Assembly (NCBI RefSeq): GCF_001617365.1
Contig: NZ_LVJR01000020.1
Location: forward strand, 33,574 to 97,573
DNA from: Rhodanobacter sp. FW104-R8
Lineage (GTDB): Bacteria > Pseudomonadota > Gammaproteobacteria > Xanthomonadales > Rhodanobacteraceae
Reading direction: 5' to 3'
Length of the DNA: 64,000 nt
Shown one piece after another: positions 28,743-38,940 of this stretch (positions within the stretch are counted from its first letter, which is position 1; every line of letters starts with the position of its first letter). Made by a program: the position numbers and the translations under genes. The notes beneath the pieces are model-generated. The model was not told the DNA's origin, ran no database searches, and was given only the letters and a program-made list of their open reading frames with translations.

Positions 28743-29519
28743 CTAGCGGTGCAGCGCGAACGGGCCGAAGCGCAGCATCGTCTCGCCGTGGAAGCGGCCG
28801 TCCGGGCCGAAGCGCCGTTCCGCGATCACCCCCTCGCCGTCATGGCCGATCGCCACCACGGTGCTGGCGCGGGTACCGTACTGCTCGCCGCGGATGAACG
28901 CGGGCGACAGCAGGCGCTCGCGCTCCAGTCCCACGCCGGTATCGGGCAATTGCGCATCCGGCGCCTGCCGCTCGTCGGCAAGCGCCTCGAACAGCGGCGC
29001 GAAGTCCGCGTCGCCGCCGGCGTCGATCCACTGCTGCAGCCGCTGCATCAGCGCGCGGGTCTTCGGCCACGGCGTGTTGAAGTCGGCGTTCGACAGGCCG
29101 TGCACGCCGGGGCTCACCGCCTGCGCCCTCGGCTCGGGGCGATTGCCGAGATAGAACGCCTCGCGCGCATCGAAGGTGAGCAGGTTGAACGGGCGGTAGT
29201 CGGCGGCCGCGCGCAGCAGCCGTCGGGCGTGCGCGGCGGCATCGGCGTCGCCGATGAGGTAGTCGGTGGCGAGCAGGCCGCGCGAGGCGCCCAGCTGCGG
29301 ATCGCGCGGGTCGCGCACATTGGTCACCACGCAGCAGCGGCCGCCGTCGGTGACCCCGAGCCAGGTACCGCCCGCCTCGAGATCGCGCCCGCCGACGATC
29401 GGCGCATCGTCCCAGCGTGCCAGCGCCGCGCTGGGACGCGCGTGGAACTCATCGCGGTTGCCGGCCAGCAGCAGGCGCCAGCGCGGGTGGGCGTCCCAGG
29501 CGAAGGCAATCAGGCACAT
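28743..29519 (-). CDS. NRDE/TANGO2 family protein
   Basis: A 258-residue homologue of eukaryotic TANGO2. The N-terminus has the invariant Cys2 (MCLIAFAW) and the family signature LAGNRDEFHARP that names NRDE proteins, followed by GGRDLEAGGTWLGVTDGG. The N-terminal cysteine suggests an Ntn-hydrolase-like fold. Recent work links TANGO2 homologues to heme mobilisation, but a role here is not shown by context. Length is standard. Confidence 0.9.
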   Translation of the reverse strand: MCLIAFAWDAHPRWRLLLAGNRDEFHARPSAALARWDDAPIVGGRDLEAGGTWLGVTDGGRCCVVTNVRDPRDPQLGASRGLLATDYLIGDADAAAHARRLLRAAADYRPFNLLTFDAREAFYLGNRPEPRAQAVSPGVHGLSNADFNTPWPKTRALMQRLQQWIDAGGDADFAPLFEALADERQAPDAQLPDTGVGLERERLLSPAFIRGEQYGTRASTVVAIGHDGEGVIAERRFGPDGRFHGETMLRFGPFALHR

Positions 29520-29898
29520 CGCGGCGACCCGGACGGGGCAGGCCGCGCCGGCATCCGGTGGCGGTCGCCGCGGATGGCGTCGAACGCGCCGTCACGCGCG
29601 GGCGGGCCGAAGCCGCCGCCGTCGAGTCCGGAAACCGGTGCATGGAGTATGGAGTCGCCTGGCTGCGCCATCGTGTCTTCCGTCGTGGGCGTACCGGGCG
29701 CATGCCCGCCGGTGACACCGTCGCGGCACGCGGATGGACGCCCACTAAAGCACAGCTGTTGCGACGCGTCAAAAGGGATTTGGACGGCCATACGCTTTCG
29801 GTTTTGAGCAGCCATCGGCGAGATCCACCCGGGAAGTCGCCGGTCAGCCGTGGCGAGGTCGTCTCGCCTGGGCCAGCCGGCTCGGTGATAATCCGGAC
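29520..29898. other. 379-nt intergenic region between TANGO2 and envC
   Basis: No firm gene. On the minus strand a 53-codon frame (29671-29510) has GGAAG upstream of its ATG and overlaps the TANGO2 start by 10 nt, so it could be a leader peptide, but its composition resembles random high-GC sequence. On the plus strand TCGGTGATAATCCGG lies just before envC and contains a possible -10 (GATAAT). The sequence from 29740 to 29830 is lower in GC and probably holds the divergent promoters. Confidence 0.35.
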
Positions 29899-31119
29899 AT
29901 GCCCAAGCCCGCCCGCCTGCTTCGCCACGCCCTGCCCATCCTTGCCATCGGCCTGGCCATCGCTTTCGCGCCACCCGCGCTGCAGGCGCGCCAGGACGGC
30001 AGGAGCCGCAGCGAGCAGGTCGAGGCGAAGCAGAAGCTGGCCGAACTGCGGCACCGGATGGAAGCGCTGGCGAAGGAGCAGGCCGACACCGCCGCCCGCC
30101 GCGACAGCGCGAATGCGGAGCTGGCGCGGCAGGCCAATGCGCTGGCCGGTGCGGCGCGCGCGGTGCGCCAGACCGATGCCGAACTGGCCGCCAAGCAGCG
30201 GCAGCTGGACCAACTGCAGCAGCAGCGCGCCGAACTGGGCAGGAAACTGGACGGCCAGCGCGCCGCGATTGCCGACCTGCTGCGCGCCACCTACGCGCTC
30301 GGCCACGGCTCGGACCTGCGCCTGCTGCTGGGCGACGAGGACGTGGCGCGAATCGCGCGCGCGCTGGTGTACTCGAAATATTTCCAGCAGGACCGCGTGC
30401 GGCGCGTGCAGCAGCTGATGGCCGACCTGGCTCAGCTGCAGGAATTGGAGCGTGCGATCACCGCCGAACAGCAGGCGCTGCAGGCGGCCAGGACCCAGCG
30501 CGAGCAGCAGGCTGCGGTGCTGGCGCAACAGCGCGCCGCGCAGCAGAAGCTGGCCGCCGCCACCGACGCGCAATACCGGGACCAGGCGCAGCGGCTGGCC
30601 GCGATGAAGCAGAACGCGCAGTCGCTCAACCACCTGCTCGAGAAGCTGCAGAAGGCGATCGATGAAGCCGCCGCCCGTGCCGCTGCCGAGCGCGCGGCGG
30701 CGGCGCGCAAGCATCCCGGCCACAAGCCGCCACCACCGGTCGAGGTCGGCGGCGCCGTCGCCAATATCCGCGGCAACCTGCCGTGGCCGGCCAGCGGCGT
30801 GGTCAACAGCTACGGCAACGGCGTGCTGATCAAGGCCGGCGGCGGCAGCGAGGTGCATGCGGTGGCACGCGGGCGGGTGATCTACGCCGGCTTCCTGCGC
30901 GGCTACGGCATGCTGCTGATCCTCAACCACGGCAACGGCTGGATGAGCATGTACGGCAACAACGAGGCCCTGCTGCACGATGTCGGCGACCAGGTCGAGG
31001 CCGGCCAGGCGATCGGCACCGCCAGCGCGCCTACCGGCGTCAACACCGGCGTGTATTTCGAGCTGCGCAGGAACAACCAGCCGGTCGATCCGCGCGGCTG
31101 GCTGGCCCAGCGCCGCTGA
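29899..31119 (+). CDS. envC: EnvC-type murein hydrolase activator
   Basis: Periplasmic activator of cell-division amidases. The 406-residue protein has a signal peptide (cleavage near ALQARQ), a long coiled-coil region (about residues 30-270, rich in Gln, Ala and Arg) and a C-terminal LytM domain. The zinc ligands of active M23 peptidases are absent: the domain reads LNHGNGWMSMYGNNEALL and ends YFELRRNNQPVDPRGWL, as in E. coli EnvC, which activates AmiA and AmiB without being a peptidase. FtsEX, which gates EnvC, is encoded at 35.4-37.1 kb. The ctpA gene follows, as in many proteobacteria. Confidence 0.93.
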   Translation: MPKPARLLRHALPILAIGLAIAFAPPALQARQDGRSRSEQVEAKQKLAELRHRMEALAKEQADTAARRDSANAELARQANALAGAARAVRQTDAELAAKQRQLDQLQQQRAELGRKLDGQRAAIADLLRATYALGHGSDLRLLLGDEDVARIARALVYSKYFQQDRVRRVQQLMADLAQLQELERAITAEQQALQAARTQREQQAAVLAQQRAAQQKLAAATDAQYRDQAQRLAAMKQNAQSLNHLLEKLQKAIDEAAARAAAERAAAARKHPGHKPPPPVEVGGAVANIRGNLPWPASGVVNSYGNGVLIKAGGGSEVHAVARGRVIYAGFLRGYGMLLILNHGNGWMSMYGNNEALLHDVGDQVEAGQAIGTASAPTGVNTGVYFELRRNNQPVDPRGWLAQRR

Positions 31120-31238
31120 CGCGGCCGGCATGGCGTCGCGGGCTGCCGATGAATTACGCTGGCATTCCGTTGTCAAAGCCGGAAGCCATTCCTTCCGTCG
31201 CGTGACAACGCGACGTCGCCGCCGTACGGAGCCACCCC

Positions 31239-32633
31239 ATGCGTCCTTCCCCCCGCCGCCCGTTCGCCCTGTTGCTGGCCGTGCCGTTCCTGCTGCTGGC
31301 CGTGCCGGGCGCCCGCGCGCAGAGCGCACCGGCCGGGGCCGGCACGGCCGCGCCGCCGGCCAACCTGCCGGCCGCCACCAGCAGCGCCGCCGCGCCGGCC
31401 AGCGCCAGCTCCGCCGACCAGGTGGACCTGGACGACATCCGCAATTTCAGCCGCGTCTACGAGGTGGTGCGCCAGGCCTACGTGGAGAAGGTCGACAACA
31501 AGACCCTGATGAAGGCCGCGATCACCGGCATGCTCAGCGGGCTCGACCCGCACAGCGAATACCTCGACAAGGACGGCCTCACCCAGCTCAACGAGGACAC
31601 CACCGGCGAGTACAGCGGCCTCGGCATCGAGGTGCTGCAGGTCGACGGCGGCCTGCGCATCGTCTCGCCGATCGACGACACCCCCGCGGCGCGCGCCGGC
31701 ATCAAGCCGGGCGACAGCATCGTCAAGGTCAACGGCACCGTGGTCGACACGCAGAACGTGGACGAGATGTTCAAGCAGCTGCGCGGCAAGCCGGGCAGCA
31801 AGATCGACCTGACCATCGTGCACCAGAACAGCGACAAGCTGATCGACCTGCACCTGGTGCGCGAGAACATCGCCATCAGCAGCGTCAAGGTGCGCGAGCT
31901 GGAACCGGGCTACGTCTACGTGCGGGTCAGCCAGTTCCAGAGCGATACCGCCACCGACCTCGAGAAGAAGCTGGGCCAGCTGATCGCGAAGAACGGGCCG
32001 CCGAAAGGCGCCGTGTTGGACCTGCGCAACAATCCCGGCGGCCTGCTCACCGCGGCAGTCGGCGTCAGCGACGACTTCCTCGACGCCGGCACCATCGTCA
32101 CCACCCGCGGCCGGCTGCAGGACGCGAACATGAGCTTCAGCGCCCACCCCGGCGACCAGCTGGCCGGCGCGCCGATGATCGTGCTGACCAACAACGGCAC
32201 CGCCTCCGCCGCCGAGATCGTCTCCGGCGCGCTGAAGGACAACCACCGCGCGCTGATCATGGGCCAGCGCACGTTCGGCAAGGGCGTGGTGCAGACGGTG
32301 CTGCCGCTGGATGCCGATCACGCGGTAAAGATCACCACCGCGCGCTACTACACACCGAACGGCACCTCGATCCAGGCCGAGGGGATCAAGCCCGACATCG
32401 CACTGGCCGATCTTTCCGTGAACCCGTCCGACCGCGGACCGGTGCTGATCAGCTCGGAAGCCGACCTGCCCAACCACCTCGCCAACGAGAAAGCCAAGGC
32501 CGGCAGCGACATCAACGACGACGGCAGCGCCGCCGACGCCAAGCTGGCCACCAGCGACTACGCGCTGTCGCAGGCGCTGAACGTGCTCAAGGGCATGGCG
32601 CTGCGCCAGCCCGCCGGCGCCGCGCGCCGCTGA
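31239..32633 (+). CDS. ctpA: C-terminal processing peptidase, S41 family
   Basis: Periplasmic serine protease of 464 residues with a signal peptide (cleavage after PGARA). An N-terminal helical segment, a PDZ domain (about 110-185, YSGLGIEVLQVDGGLRIVSP) and the S41 core follow. The catalytic pair is Ser323 in NNGTASAAEIV and Lys348 in RTFGKGVVQ, 25 residues apart as in Prc/CtpA. CtpA proteins trim murein hydrolases or their regulators, which fits the position beside envC. A strong terminator closes the gene. Confidence 0.95.
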   Translation: MRPSPRRPFALLLAVPFLLLAVPGARAQSAPAGAGTAAPPANLPAATSSAAAPASASSADQVDLDDIRNFSRVYEVVRQAYVEKVDNKTLMKAAITGMLSGLDPHSEYLDKDGLTQLNEDTTGEYSGLGIEVLQVDGGLRIVSPIDDTPAARAGIKPGDSIVKVNGTVVDTQNVDEMFKQLRGKPGSKIDLTIVHQNSDKLIDLHLVRENIAISSVKVRELEPGYVYVRVSQFQSDTATDLEKKLGQLIAKNGPPKGAVLDLRNNPGGLLTAAVGVSDDFLDAGTIVTTRGRLQDANMSFSAHPGDQLAGAPMIVLTNNGTASAAEIVSGALKDNHRALIMGQRTFGKGVVQTVLPLDADHAVKITTARYYTPNGTSIQAEGIKPDIALADLSVNPSDRGPVLISSEADLPNHLANEKAKAGSDINDDGSAADAKLATSDYALSQALNVLKGMALRQPAGAARR

Positions 32634-32659
32634 ACGCCACGCCGCCCGCCCGGACATGC

Positions 32660-32690
32660 AAACGGCCCCTTGCGGGGCCGTTTCATTGTT
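32660..32690 (+). terminator. Rho-independent terminator after ctpA
   Basis: Perfect 10-bp stem AAACGGCCCC / GGGGCCGTTT with a TTGC loop, followed by CATTGTT. It sits 26 nt beyond the ctpA stop and 29 nt before the convergent rpoH stop. The AAA on the opposite strand allows weak bidirectional action. Confidence 0.85.
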
Positions 32691-32718
32691 GCGGCGGCGG
32701 CAGCCTTGGCGACTAGGC

Positions 32719-33582
<864 letters not shown>

Positions 33583-33610
33583 GGGTGGAACCTCCTGAAT
33601 AGGATCGAAG

Positions 33611-33639
33611 TTTAGCACTCGGGTGGTTGGAGTGCTAAA
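33611..33639 (-). promoter_or_regulatory. CIRCE element (HrcA operator) in the rpoH leader
   Basis: TTAGCACTC (33612-33620), exactly nine bases, then GAGTGCTAA (33630-33638) is a perfect match to the CIRCE consensus, extended to 10-bp arms by the flanking T and A. It lies 28 bp upstream of the rpoH ATG and just downstream of the predicted transcription start, the usual site for HrcA repression. HrcA itself is not encoded in this window. Confidence 0.92.
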
Positions 33640-33663
33640 GCGCGGCATTGGTTCCGCGCTTTA
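33636..33663 (-). promoter_or_regulatory. Second leader hairpin overlapping CIRCE
   Basis: Perfect 10-bp arms TAAAGCGCGG and CCGCGCTTTA around an 8-nt loop. The TAAA at 33636-33639 is shared with the CIRCE arm, so both structures cannot form together in RNA. It could be the end of the ung transcript, but no T-run follows, or a temperature-responsive or attenuating leader structure for rpoH. Confidence 0.6.
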
Positions 33664-33672
33664 ATGAACCAT

Positions 33673-33701
33673 ATAGTACAGATATTTGCCACCCTTGTCC
33701 A
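33673..33701 (-). promoter_or_regulatory. Sigma70-type promoter for rpoH
   Basis: On the minus strand TGGACA (33701-33696), a 17-nt spacer and TACTAT (33678-33673) make a near-consensus promoter in a locally AT-rich stretch. Transcription should start around 33666, placing the second hairpin and CIRCE at the very beginning of the transcript. Confidence 0.65.
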
Positions 33702-33741
33702 GCGCCTCGCCCGATCCGACATGAGGCTGGCGAAACGGCCT

Positions 33742-34464
33742 TCAAGTGGGCGTGAAATGGCCTTGCAATGCGGCTCGTGGCGGCAGCGACCAGTCGATCG
33801 GCGGCTGCCCGCGGGCCTCCAGGTAGCGGTTGGCGGCAGAGAAATGGCCGCAGCCGAGGAAGCCGCGGTGGGCCGACAGCGGCGACGGGTGCACCGCCTT
33901 CAGCACGCAGTGCCGGCGGGTGTCGATCAGCTGGCCCTTGCGCTGGGCATAGCTGCCCCACAGCAGGAACACCAGGCCTTCGCACTCGCGGTTGAGCGCA
34001 TCGATCGCGGCGTCGGTGAAACCCTCCCAGCCCTTGCCCTGGTGCGAACCGGCGCGGCCTTCCTCCACGGTCAGCACGCTGTTGAGCAGCAGCACGCCGC
34101 GATCGGCCCACGGCGTGAGGCAGCCGTGGTCGGGGCGCGGGATGCCGAGGTCGCGCTGGATCTCCTTGAAAATGTTCTCCAAGGACGGCGGCACCCTTAC
34201 GCCGGGACGCACCGAGAAACACAGGCCGTGCGCCTGGCCGGGACCGTGGTACGGATCCTGGCCGAGGATCACCACCCGCACCGCGTCGAACGGAGTGTGC
34301 CCGAACGCGGCGAAGATCTCCGGGCCGGGCGGGTAGATCCGTTTGCCGCGACGGATTTCCTCGCGCAGGAACACCGCCAGCGCCTGCATCTCGGGACGTA
34401 GCAGGTAGTCGCCGATGCGCGCCTTCCACGACGGTTCCAGCTTGATCCGCGCCGTGTCGCTCAT
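33742..34464 (-). CDS. ung: Uracil-DNA glycosylase, family 1
   Basis: Removes uracil from DNA at the start of base excision repair. The 240-residue protein has the water-activating motif [15 protein letters not shown], the uracil-binding [12 protein letters not shown] and the leucine loop [11 protein letters not shown], all intact. Its ATG overlaps the stop of the upstream double-receiver gene (ATGA), so the two are coupled. Length is typical. Confidence 0.96.
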   Translation of the reverse strand: MSDTARIKLEPSWKARIGDYLLRPEMQALAVFLREEIRRGKRIYPPGPEIFAAFGHTPFDAVRVVILGQDPYHGPGQAHGLCFSVRPGVRVPPSLENIFKEIQRDLGIPRPDHGCLTPWADRGVLLLNSVLTVEEGRAGSHQGKGWEGFTDAAIDALNRECEGLVFLLWGSYAQRKGQLIDTRRHCVLKAVHPSPLSAHRGFLGCGHFSAANRYLEARGQPPIDWSLPPRAALQGHFTPT

Positions 34465-35303
34465 GCCTCGGCCGCGTGCCCGCGCAGGTGCTTCGCCACG
34501 CGCAGCTGGAACAGCAGCTTGGTGACCAGCAGTCTTTCCTCGACCGGCTTCTCGACCAGGTCGTTGGCGCCGGCCTTGATCAGCGCGGCCTGGTTGGCCG
34601 GGTTCTCGTCGCCGGTCATCACCAGCACCGGCAGCCGGCCCTTGCCGTAGCCGAATTCGCCGCGGATGTGTTCGAGCAGGTCGCCGCCGGTGAGTTCGCC
34701 CTTCAGGCTGACGTCGGTGAGCACCACGTCGGCGCCCACCTCACCTTGCGCTTTCGCGGTTTCCAGCAGCGCCAGCGCATCCTCTACGCTGACCACGTGG
34801 CGCACGGTGAGGCCGATCTTCTCCAGCATGCGGCGGGTCGCCAGCGCCACCACGCGACTGTCCTCGACGTACAGCACCACGCCCTCGGCGGTGTCCTCCG
34901 GCCGCACGTAGCCGCGGATGAATTCAGCCAGCGCCTGGAAGCCCAGCGCCTTGTCGAAATAGTCGGTGACATGCTCACCCAGCGAGCGGCTGTGCAGACG
35001 GCCCTCGACATCGCCTGACACCACCACGATCGGCACGTAGGCCTGCGGCGCCGAATCGCGCACCAGCCGCGCCAGCTCCAGCCCATCCATGTCGGGCAGG
35101 CGCAGCGCGATGGTGATGAAGTCGAACACGCCTTCGCCGAGCACCTGCTGCGCCTCGGCACCGCTGCCGCAGCCGACCACCTCGACGCCGGGCAGTTCGG
35201 CCACCAACACACGGGTGATCAACTGGCGTACCACGCGCGAACCGTCGACCACCAGCACCCGCGGTGCATCGGTCAGCAGACGGCCGCTGATATTCGTACT
35301 CAT
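34461..35303 (-). CDS. Tandem receiver-domain protein, first receiver degenerate
   Basis: A 280-residue protein consisting only of two CheY-like receivers. In the first (about 14-125) the phosphoacceptor position is Ala ([13 protein letters not shown] instead of D-x-x-x-P) and the acidic pocket is reduced (VLVVDGSR). The second (about 140-270) keeps its acceptor in [15 protein letters not shown], acidic pocket VLYVEDSR and Lys in DLVEKPVEE. No output domain is present, so it probably acts through protein contacts. It is coupled to ung by a four-base overlap, a pairing with no obvious rationale. Confidence 0.88.
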   Translation of the reverse strand: MSTNISGRLLTDAPRVLVVDGSRVVRQLITRVLVAELPGVEVVGCGSGAEAQQVLGEGVFDFITIALRLPDMDGLELARLVRDSAPQAYVPIVVVSGDVEGRLHSRSLGEHVTDYFDKALGFQALAEFIRGYVRPEDTAEGVVLYVEDSRVVALATRRMLEKIGLTVRHVVSVEDALALLETAKAQGEVGADVVLTDVSLKGELTGGDLLEHIRGEFGYGKGRLPVLVMTGDENPANQAALIKAGANDLVEKPVEERLLVTKLLFQLRVAKHLRGHAAEA

Positions 35304-35441
35304 GCCTCAGTTCACCCACCTGACCATGGCGATCCTTCGCCCATGAACCGGCGAGCGCACCCCTGCGCCCGCCTCGACTGCCGATCGTGCACCAAACGCG
35401 GCACCGGCGGCTGCGATTCGCGTCACCCCGGCGCAAGACCG

Positions 35442-36422
35442 TCACGCCGCCTTGCGCAATTGCCACGCGCTGACCAGTCGCGCGCCGAGCCAGCCCAGCG
35501 CGGCGGCGGCCAGCGGCACCGCCAGCAGCAGCCACAACGGCAGGCCGCCGACCTGCAGCTTGCCATCATAGGCCTGGCTCAGCTGCGCCACCGGGGCGGC
35601 CAGCGCGAATTCGATCAGCACCGCGAGCAGGGCAGCCAGAATGCCGCTGAACAGGCCATACCAGATCCCGGCGTACAAATAAGGCCGCCGCACAAACGCG
35701 CCACTGGCGCCGACCAGCAACAGCACACCGATCTCCTCGCTGCGGCTGGCGATGTCCACGCGCACCGTGTTGCCGACCACCAGCAGCGCCGCCAGCGCCA
35801 GCAACGAGGCAAGCACCAGCACCACGCGGTTGCCCACGCCGAGCAGCGCATCCAGACGTTTCCGCCAGCTGCCGCTGTCCTGCACCATGTCGACGCCACG
35901 CATGCCGCGCACGTCGGCGACCAGCTGCTCCAGCGCCTGCGCGCTCGCCCCGGCACGCGGCTGCAGCTGCAGCACGTACGGCAGCGGGTTGTCGTCCAGC
36001 GTCTGCAGCGCGCCGGAGAAGCCCTGCATCCGGGCCAGCTCGTCCATGCCCTGCTGCGGCGTCTTCACCACCACCGCGGCCAGCTCGGCACGGTCGGTCA
36101 GCTGCGTGGCCAGCAGTTGCGCCTGCGGCGCGGCCTGGCCGGGCTGCAGGAACACGCTGATCGCCTGGCTCTGGCCCAGCGCATCGCCGAGTTTCTGCAC
36201 GTTGCCCAGCAGCAGGTAGAACGCCAGCGGCAGGGCCAGCGCCAGCCCCATCACCGCGATCGTCAGCAGGCTGCCGAACGGGCGCGAGGCGAGCCGGCGC
36301 AGGCTGGACGCCGCGCTCCAGCCATGGTGCTCGCGCCAGTTGCCGAAGCGGTTGCCGCGACTGTGGACATTGCGCGGCGCGGCGTCCGCCGGCGTGTGCA
36401 GGGATTCCGGCGACGCGTTCAC
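35442..36422 (-). CDS. ftsX: Cell-division ABC-like permease FtsX
   Basis: Inner-membrane partner of FtsE that transmits ATP hydrolysis to EnvC and the septal amidases. The 326-residue protein starts at GTG 36422, which overlaps the ftsE stop (GTGA). A cytoplasmic N-terminus precedes the first helix (LLTIAVMGLALALPLAFYLLL), then a periplasmic domain (about 80-190) and three more helices. The segment SRSEEIGVLLLVGASGAFVRRPYLYAG is typical of FtsX. Length and order match E. coli. Confidence 0.95.
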   Translation of the reverse strand: MNASPESLHTPADAAPRNVHSRGNRFGNWREHHGWSAASSLRRLASRPFGSLLTIAVMGLALALPLAFYLLLGNVQKLGDALGQSQAISVFLQPGQAAPQAQLLATQLTDRAELAAVVVKTPQQGMDELARMQGFSGALQTLDDNPLPYVLQLQPRAGASAQALEQLVADVRGMRGVDMVQDSGSWRKRLDALLGVGNRVVLVLASLLALAALLVVGNTVRVDIASRSEEIGVLLLVGASGAFVRRPYLYAGIWYGLFSGILAALLAVLIEFALAAPVAQLSQAYDGKLQVGGLPLWLLLAVPLAAAALGWLGARLVSAWQLRKAA

Positions 36423-37096
36423 AGCACCTCCTGCGCGGCCAGGTCGGCGACCAGGCGGCCGTGGTCGAGCACGATCACGCGCTTCTTCATGCGCTTGATC
36501 AGCGGCAGGTCGTGACTGGCGATCAGCACGGTGGTGCCGACCTGCTGGAATTCGCCGAACAGGCCCATGATCTCCACCGCCAGCTGCGGATCGAGGTTGC
36601 CGGTGGGCTCGTCGGCGATCAGCAGGCCGGGGCGCGCCACGATCGCACGGGCAATGCCCACGCGCTGCTGCTCGCCAGCGGAAAGCGTGGCCGGCAACTG
36701 CCGCTCGTAGGCGAGCAGGCCGACCTTCTCCAGCGCCGCGCGCACCCGCCGCGCGCGTTCGGCGCGGGCGATGCCGCCGATCGCCAGCGGCAGCTCGACG
36801 TTGGCGAACACGCTGCGGTCCATCAGCAGGCGATGGTCCTGGAACACCATGCCGATGTGCCGGCGCCACTTCGGGACGCCGCTGTGGCGGATCTTCGCCA
36901 GGTTCTTGCCGTCCACGCTGATGATGCCGTGCGACGGCCGCTCGATCAGGCCGAGCAACTTGAGCAGGGTGCTCTTGCCGGCGCCGGAGTGCCCGGTGAC
37001 GAAGGCCATTTCGCCGGTCGGCACCTCGAACGAAAGCTGCGAGAGCGCCTCGTGGCCGCCCTCGTAGCGCTTGCTGACTTGATCGAACTGGATCAC
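36419..37096 (-). CDS. ftsE: Cell-division ATPase FtsE
   Basis: ABC-type ATPase of the FtsEX complex. GTG 37096 gives 225 residues starting [14 protein letters not shown], matching E. coli FtsE (222); the frame is open further upstream but without similarity. Motifs are Walker [13 protein letters not shown]-loop MVFQDHRLL, signature LSAGEQQR, Walker B LLIADEP and switch His IASHDLPL. It is first in the ftsEX pair. No ftsY or rpoH lies directly beside it, unlike E. coli, although rpoH is 2.8 kb away on the same strand. Confidence 0.95.
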   Translation of the reverse strand: MIQFDQVSKRYEGGHEALSQLSFEVPTGEMAFVTGHSGAGKSTLLKLLGLIERPSHGIISVDGKNLAKIRHSGVPKWRRHIGMVFQDHRLLMDRSVFANVELPLAIGGIARAERARRVRAALEKVGLLAYERQLPATLSAGEQQRVGIARAIVARPGLLIADEPTGNLDPQLAVEIMGLFGEFQQVGTTVLIASHDLPLIKRMKKRVIVLDHGRLVADLAAQEVL

Positions 37097-37206
37097 CGCG
37101 CGTCCCCGAGCCTGCGTGTCGTCACAACGACGGCAAGGATAAGGGATGCCGGCGCCCAGATGCGGCATCCGCCCGCCGCGGGTTCAGCCCGCGGCGGAGA
37201 TGGTGC

Positions 37207-38940
37207 TCAGCGGCCGGTGAACAGCCGGGTGAGCCGGCGAAACAACCCCGGCTTCTTCGCCTGGGCATGCTCGCCCGGCTTGCCGGCGACCGCGGCGACC
37301 TGCCGCGAAGGCCGGCTGTGCGGCGCGCCGGCGGAGTCGGCCGCATTGCGCTCACGCGCCGGGCGATGCTCGCCGCGCGCCGCGCGGCTGCCGTCGACGG
37401 CCGGGCCGTTGTGCCCCGCGACCTCGACAGCGGCGCCCGGGGCGCCCTCGCGCCGCCGGTTGCGCCCGCCGCGGCGGCGGCGGCGCTTGTGCGCGGCATC
37501 GGCACTGGCGTTGTCGTCGGCAGCCGGCGCGGCCCCGGCCGGGGGGGGGCCGGCCGGGGGGGCCGCCACCGGCGCCTCGGCGGCCACCGCCGGCTTGCGC
37601 TCGCGCGGCGGGCGCGAATCGCTGCGGCCGCCACTGCGCTCGCCGCGGCCGGCGCCGCCGGAACGGCGCGGCTTCTCGCCGGGGCGCGGCGCCACCACGT
37701 CGCCGAATGCGGCGCTGTCGGCGGCGGCGTTCGCGGCGAACTCGGCGTCGATCGCGTGCGGCTTGGGCATCACCAGCAGTTCCGGATCCATCGCCGCTAC
37801 CGGGATGCTCTGGCCGATGTAGGTCTCGATGTCGGGCAACGACATCGCGTACAGGTCGCAGGCGAAGCTGATCGCGTCGCCTTCCGCCCCGAGACGGGCC
37901 GTGCGGCCGATGCGGTGCACGTAATCCTCGGCTTCGTGCGGCAGGTCGTAGTTGAAGACGTGGCTGACGTGGGGAATGTGCAGGCCGCGCGCGGCCACGT
38001 CGGTGGCCACCAGGATGTCGAGCTGGCCTTCCTGGAAGCGCTGCAGCAGCTTCTGCCGCTTCAGCTGCGGCACGTCGCCGGAGATCGCGCCGACGCGGCA
38101 GCCGTGGCGCTTGACCCGCTCGGTGACACGCTCGGCGGCGGCCTTGGTGTTGACGAAGATGATGCTGCGGCTGGGCTTGAGCCGGTCGATCAGGTTCAGC
38201 AGCAGCGGCATCTTCTCTTCCTTGGCCGGGAAGTAGACCAGCTGGCGCACCTTGTCGGCGGTGACGTTGTCGCTCTCCACCACCACCTTCTCGGCCTCGT
38301 GCATGTGCTCGTAGGCCAGCTCCAGCACGCGATGGCTGAGCGTGGCGGAGAACAGCAGCACCTGGCGCTGCTCGCGCGGCGGCAGCTTGCGGAAGATGAA
38401 GCGCACGTCCTTGATGAAGCCGAGGTCGAACATGCGGTCGGCCTCGTCGATCACCATCACCTCGACGCTGTTGAGGCTGAACACGCCCTGCTTGTGGTAG
38501 TCGAGCAGGCGGCCGGGCGTGGCGATGACGATGTCGCAGCCGTCCTTCAGCTGCTGGCGCTGCTTGTCGTAGTCGACGCCGCCGTAGATCAGCGCGGTCT
38601 TCAGGCCGGTGTGGCGGCCGATGTTGCGCGCGTCCTTGTCGATCTGGATGGCCAGTTCGCGGGTGGGAGCGATCACCAGCGCGCGCGGGTCGCTGTCCTT
38701 GCGGTCGGCCACCGCGGGAGTGGTCAGCAGGCGGTTCATCAGCGCGACCAGGAACGCGCAGGTCTTGCCGGTGCCGGTCTGCGCCTGGCCGGCGACGTCG
38801 CGCCCGGCCAAGGCCAGCGGCAGGGTCAGCTCCTGGATCGGCGTGCAGCGGGTGAAGCCGCTGTCGTCCAGGCCCTGCTGCAGCAATGGATGAAGATCGA
38901 AGTTGGCGAAGAAGGTGTCGGTGAGTACGGTTTGTGACAT
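37207..38940 (-). CDS. rhlB: ATP-dependent RNA helicase RhlB with long C-terminal tail
   Basis: DEAD-box helicase of the degradosome. The 577-residue protein has a standard core (about 1-400) with [32 protein letters not shown] and [10 protein letters not shown], then a disordered tail of about 170 residues rich in Arg, Gly, Ala and Pro with [14 protein letters not shown]. Xanthomonads have a similar long RhlB, whereas E. coli RhlB is 421. The tail contains G9 (37541-37549) and G7 (37556-37562) runs that could slip. It is divergent from trxA-rho, the conserved rhlB<>trxA-rho order. Confidence 0.95.
   Translation of the reverse strand: MSQTVLTDTFFANFDLHPLLQQGLDDSGFTRCTPIQELTLPLALAGRDVAGQAQTGTGKTCAFLVALMNRLLTTPAVADRKDSDPRALVIAPTRELAIQIDKDARNIGRHTGLKTALIYGGVDYDKQRQQLKDGCDIVIATPGRLLDYHKQGVFSLNSVEVMVIDEADRMFDLGFIKDVRFIFRKLPPREQRQVLLFSATLSHRVLELAYEHMHEAEKVVVESDNVTADKVRQLVYFPAKEEKMPLLLNLIDRLKPSRSIIFVNTKAAAERVTERVKRHGCRVGAISGDVPQLKRQKLLQRFQEGQLDILVATDVAARGLHIPHVSHVFNYDLPHEAEDYVHRIGRTARLGAEGDAISFACDLYAMSLPDIETYIGQSIPVAAMDPELLVMPKPHAIDAEFAANAAADSAAFGDVVAPRPGEKPRRSGGAGRGERSGGRSDSRPPRERKPAVAAEAPVAAPPAGPPPAGAAPAADDNASADAAHKRRRRRGGRNRRREGAPGAAVEVAGHNGPAVDGSRAARGEHRPARERNAADSAGAPHSRPSRQVAAVAGKPGEHAQAKKPGLFRRLTRLFTGR

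Noticed and set aside
29510..29671. A 53-codon minus-strand frame overlapping the start of the TANGO2 gene
   Set aside because: A ribosome-site-like GGAAG is present, but composition is random high-GC and no family is recognised; kept only as a note in the intergenic entry.
29740..29830. Cyclic-di-GMP riboswitch in the TANGO2/envC gap
   Set aside because: Some hairpin potential was seen on the minus strand, but the conserved GEMM core could not be found.
33636..33663. Intrinsic terminator for ung
   Set aside because: The stem is strong but no T-run follows on the minus strand; a leader role for rpoH is at least as likely.
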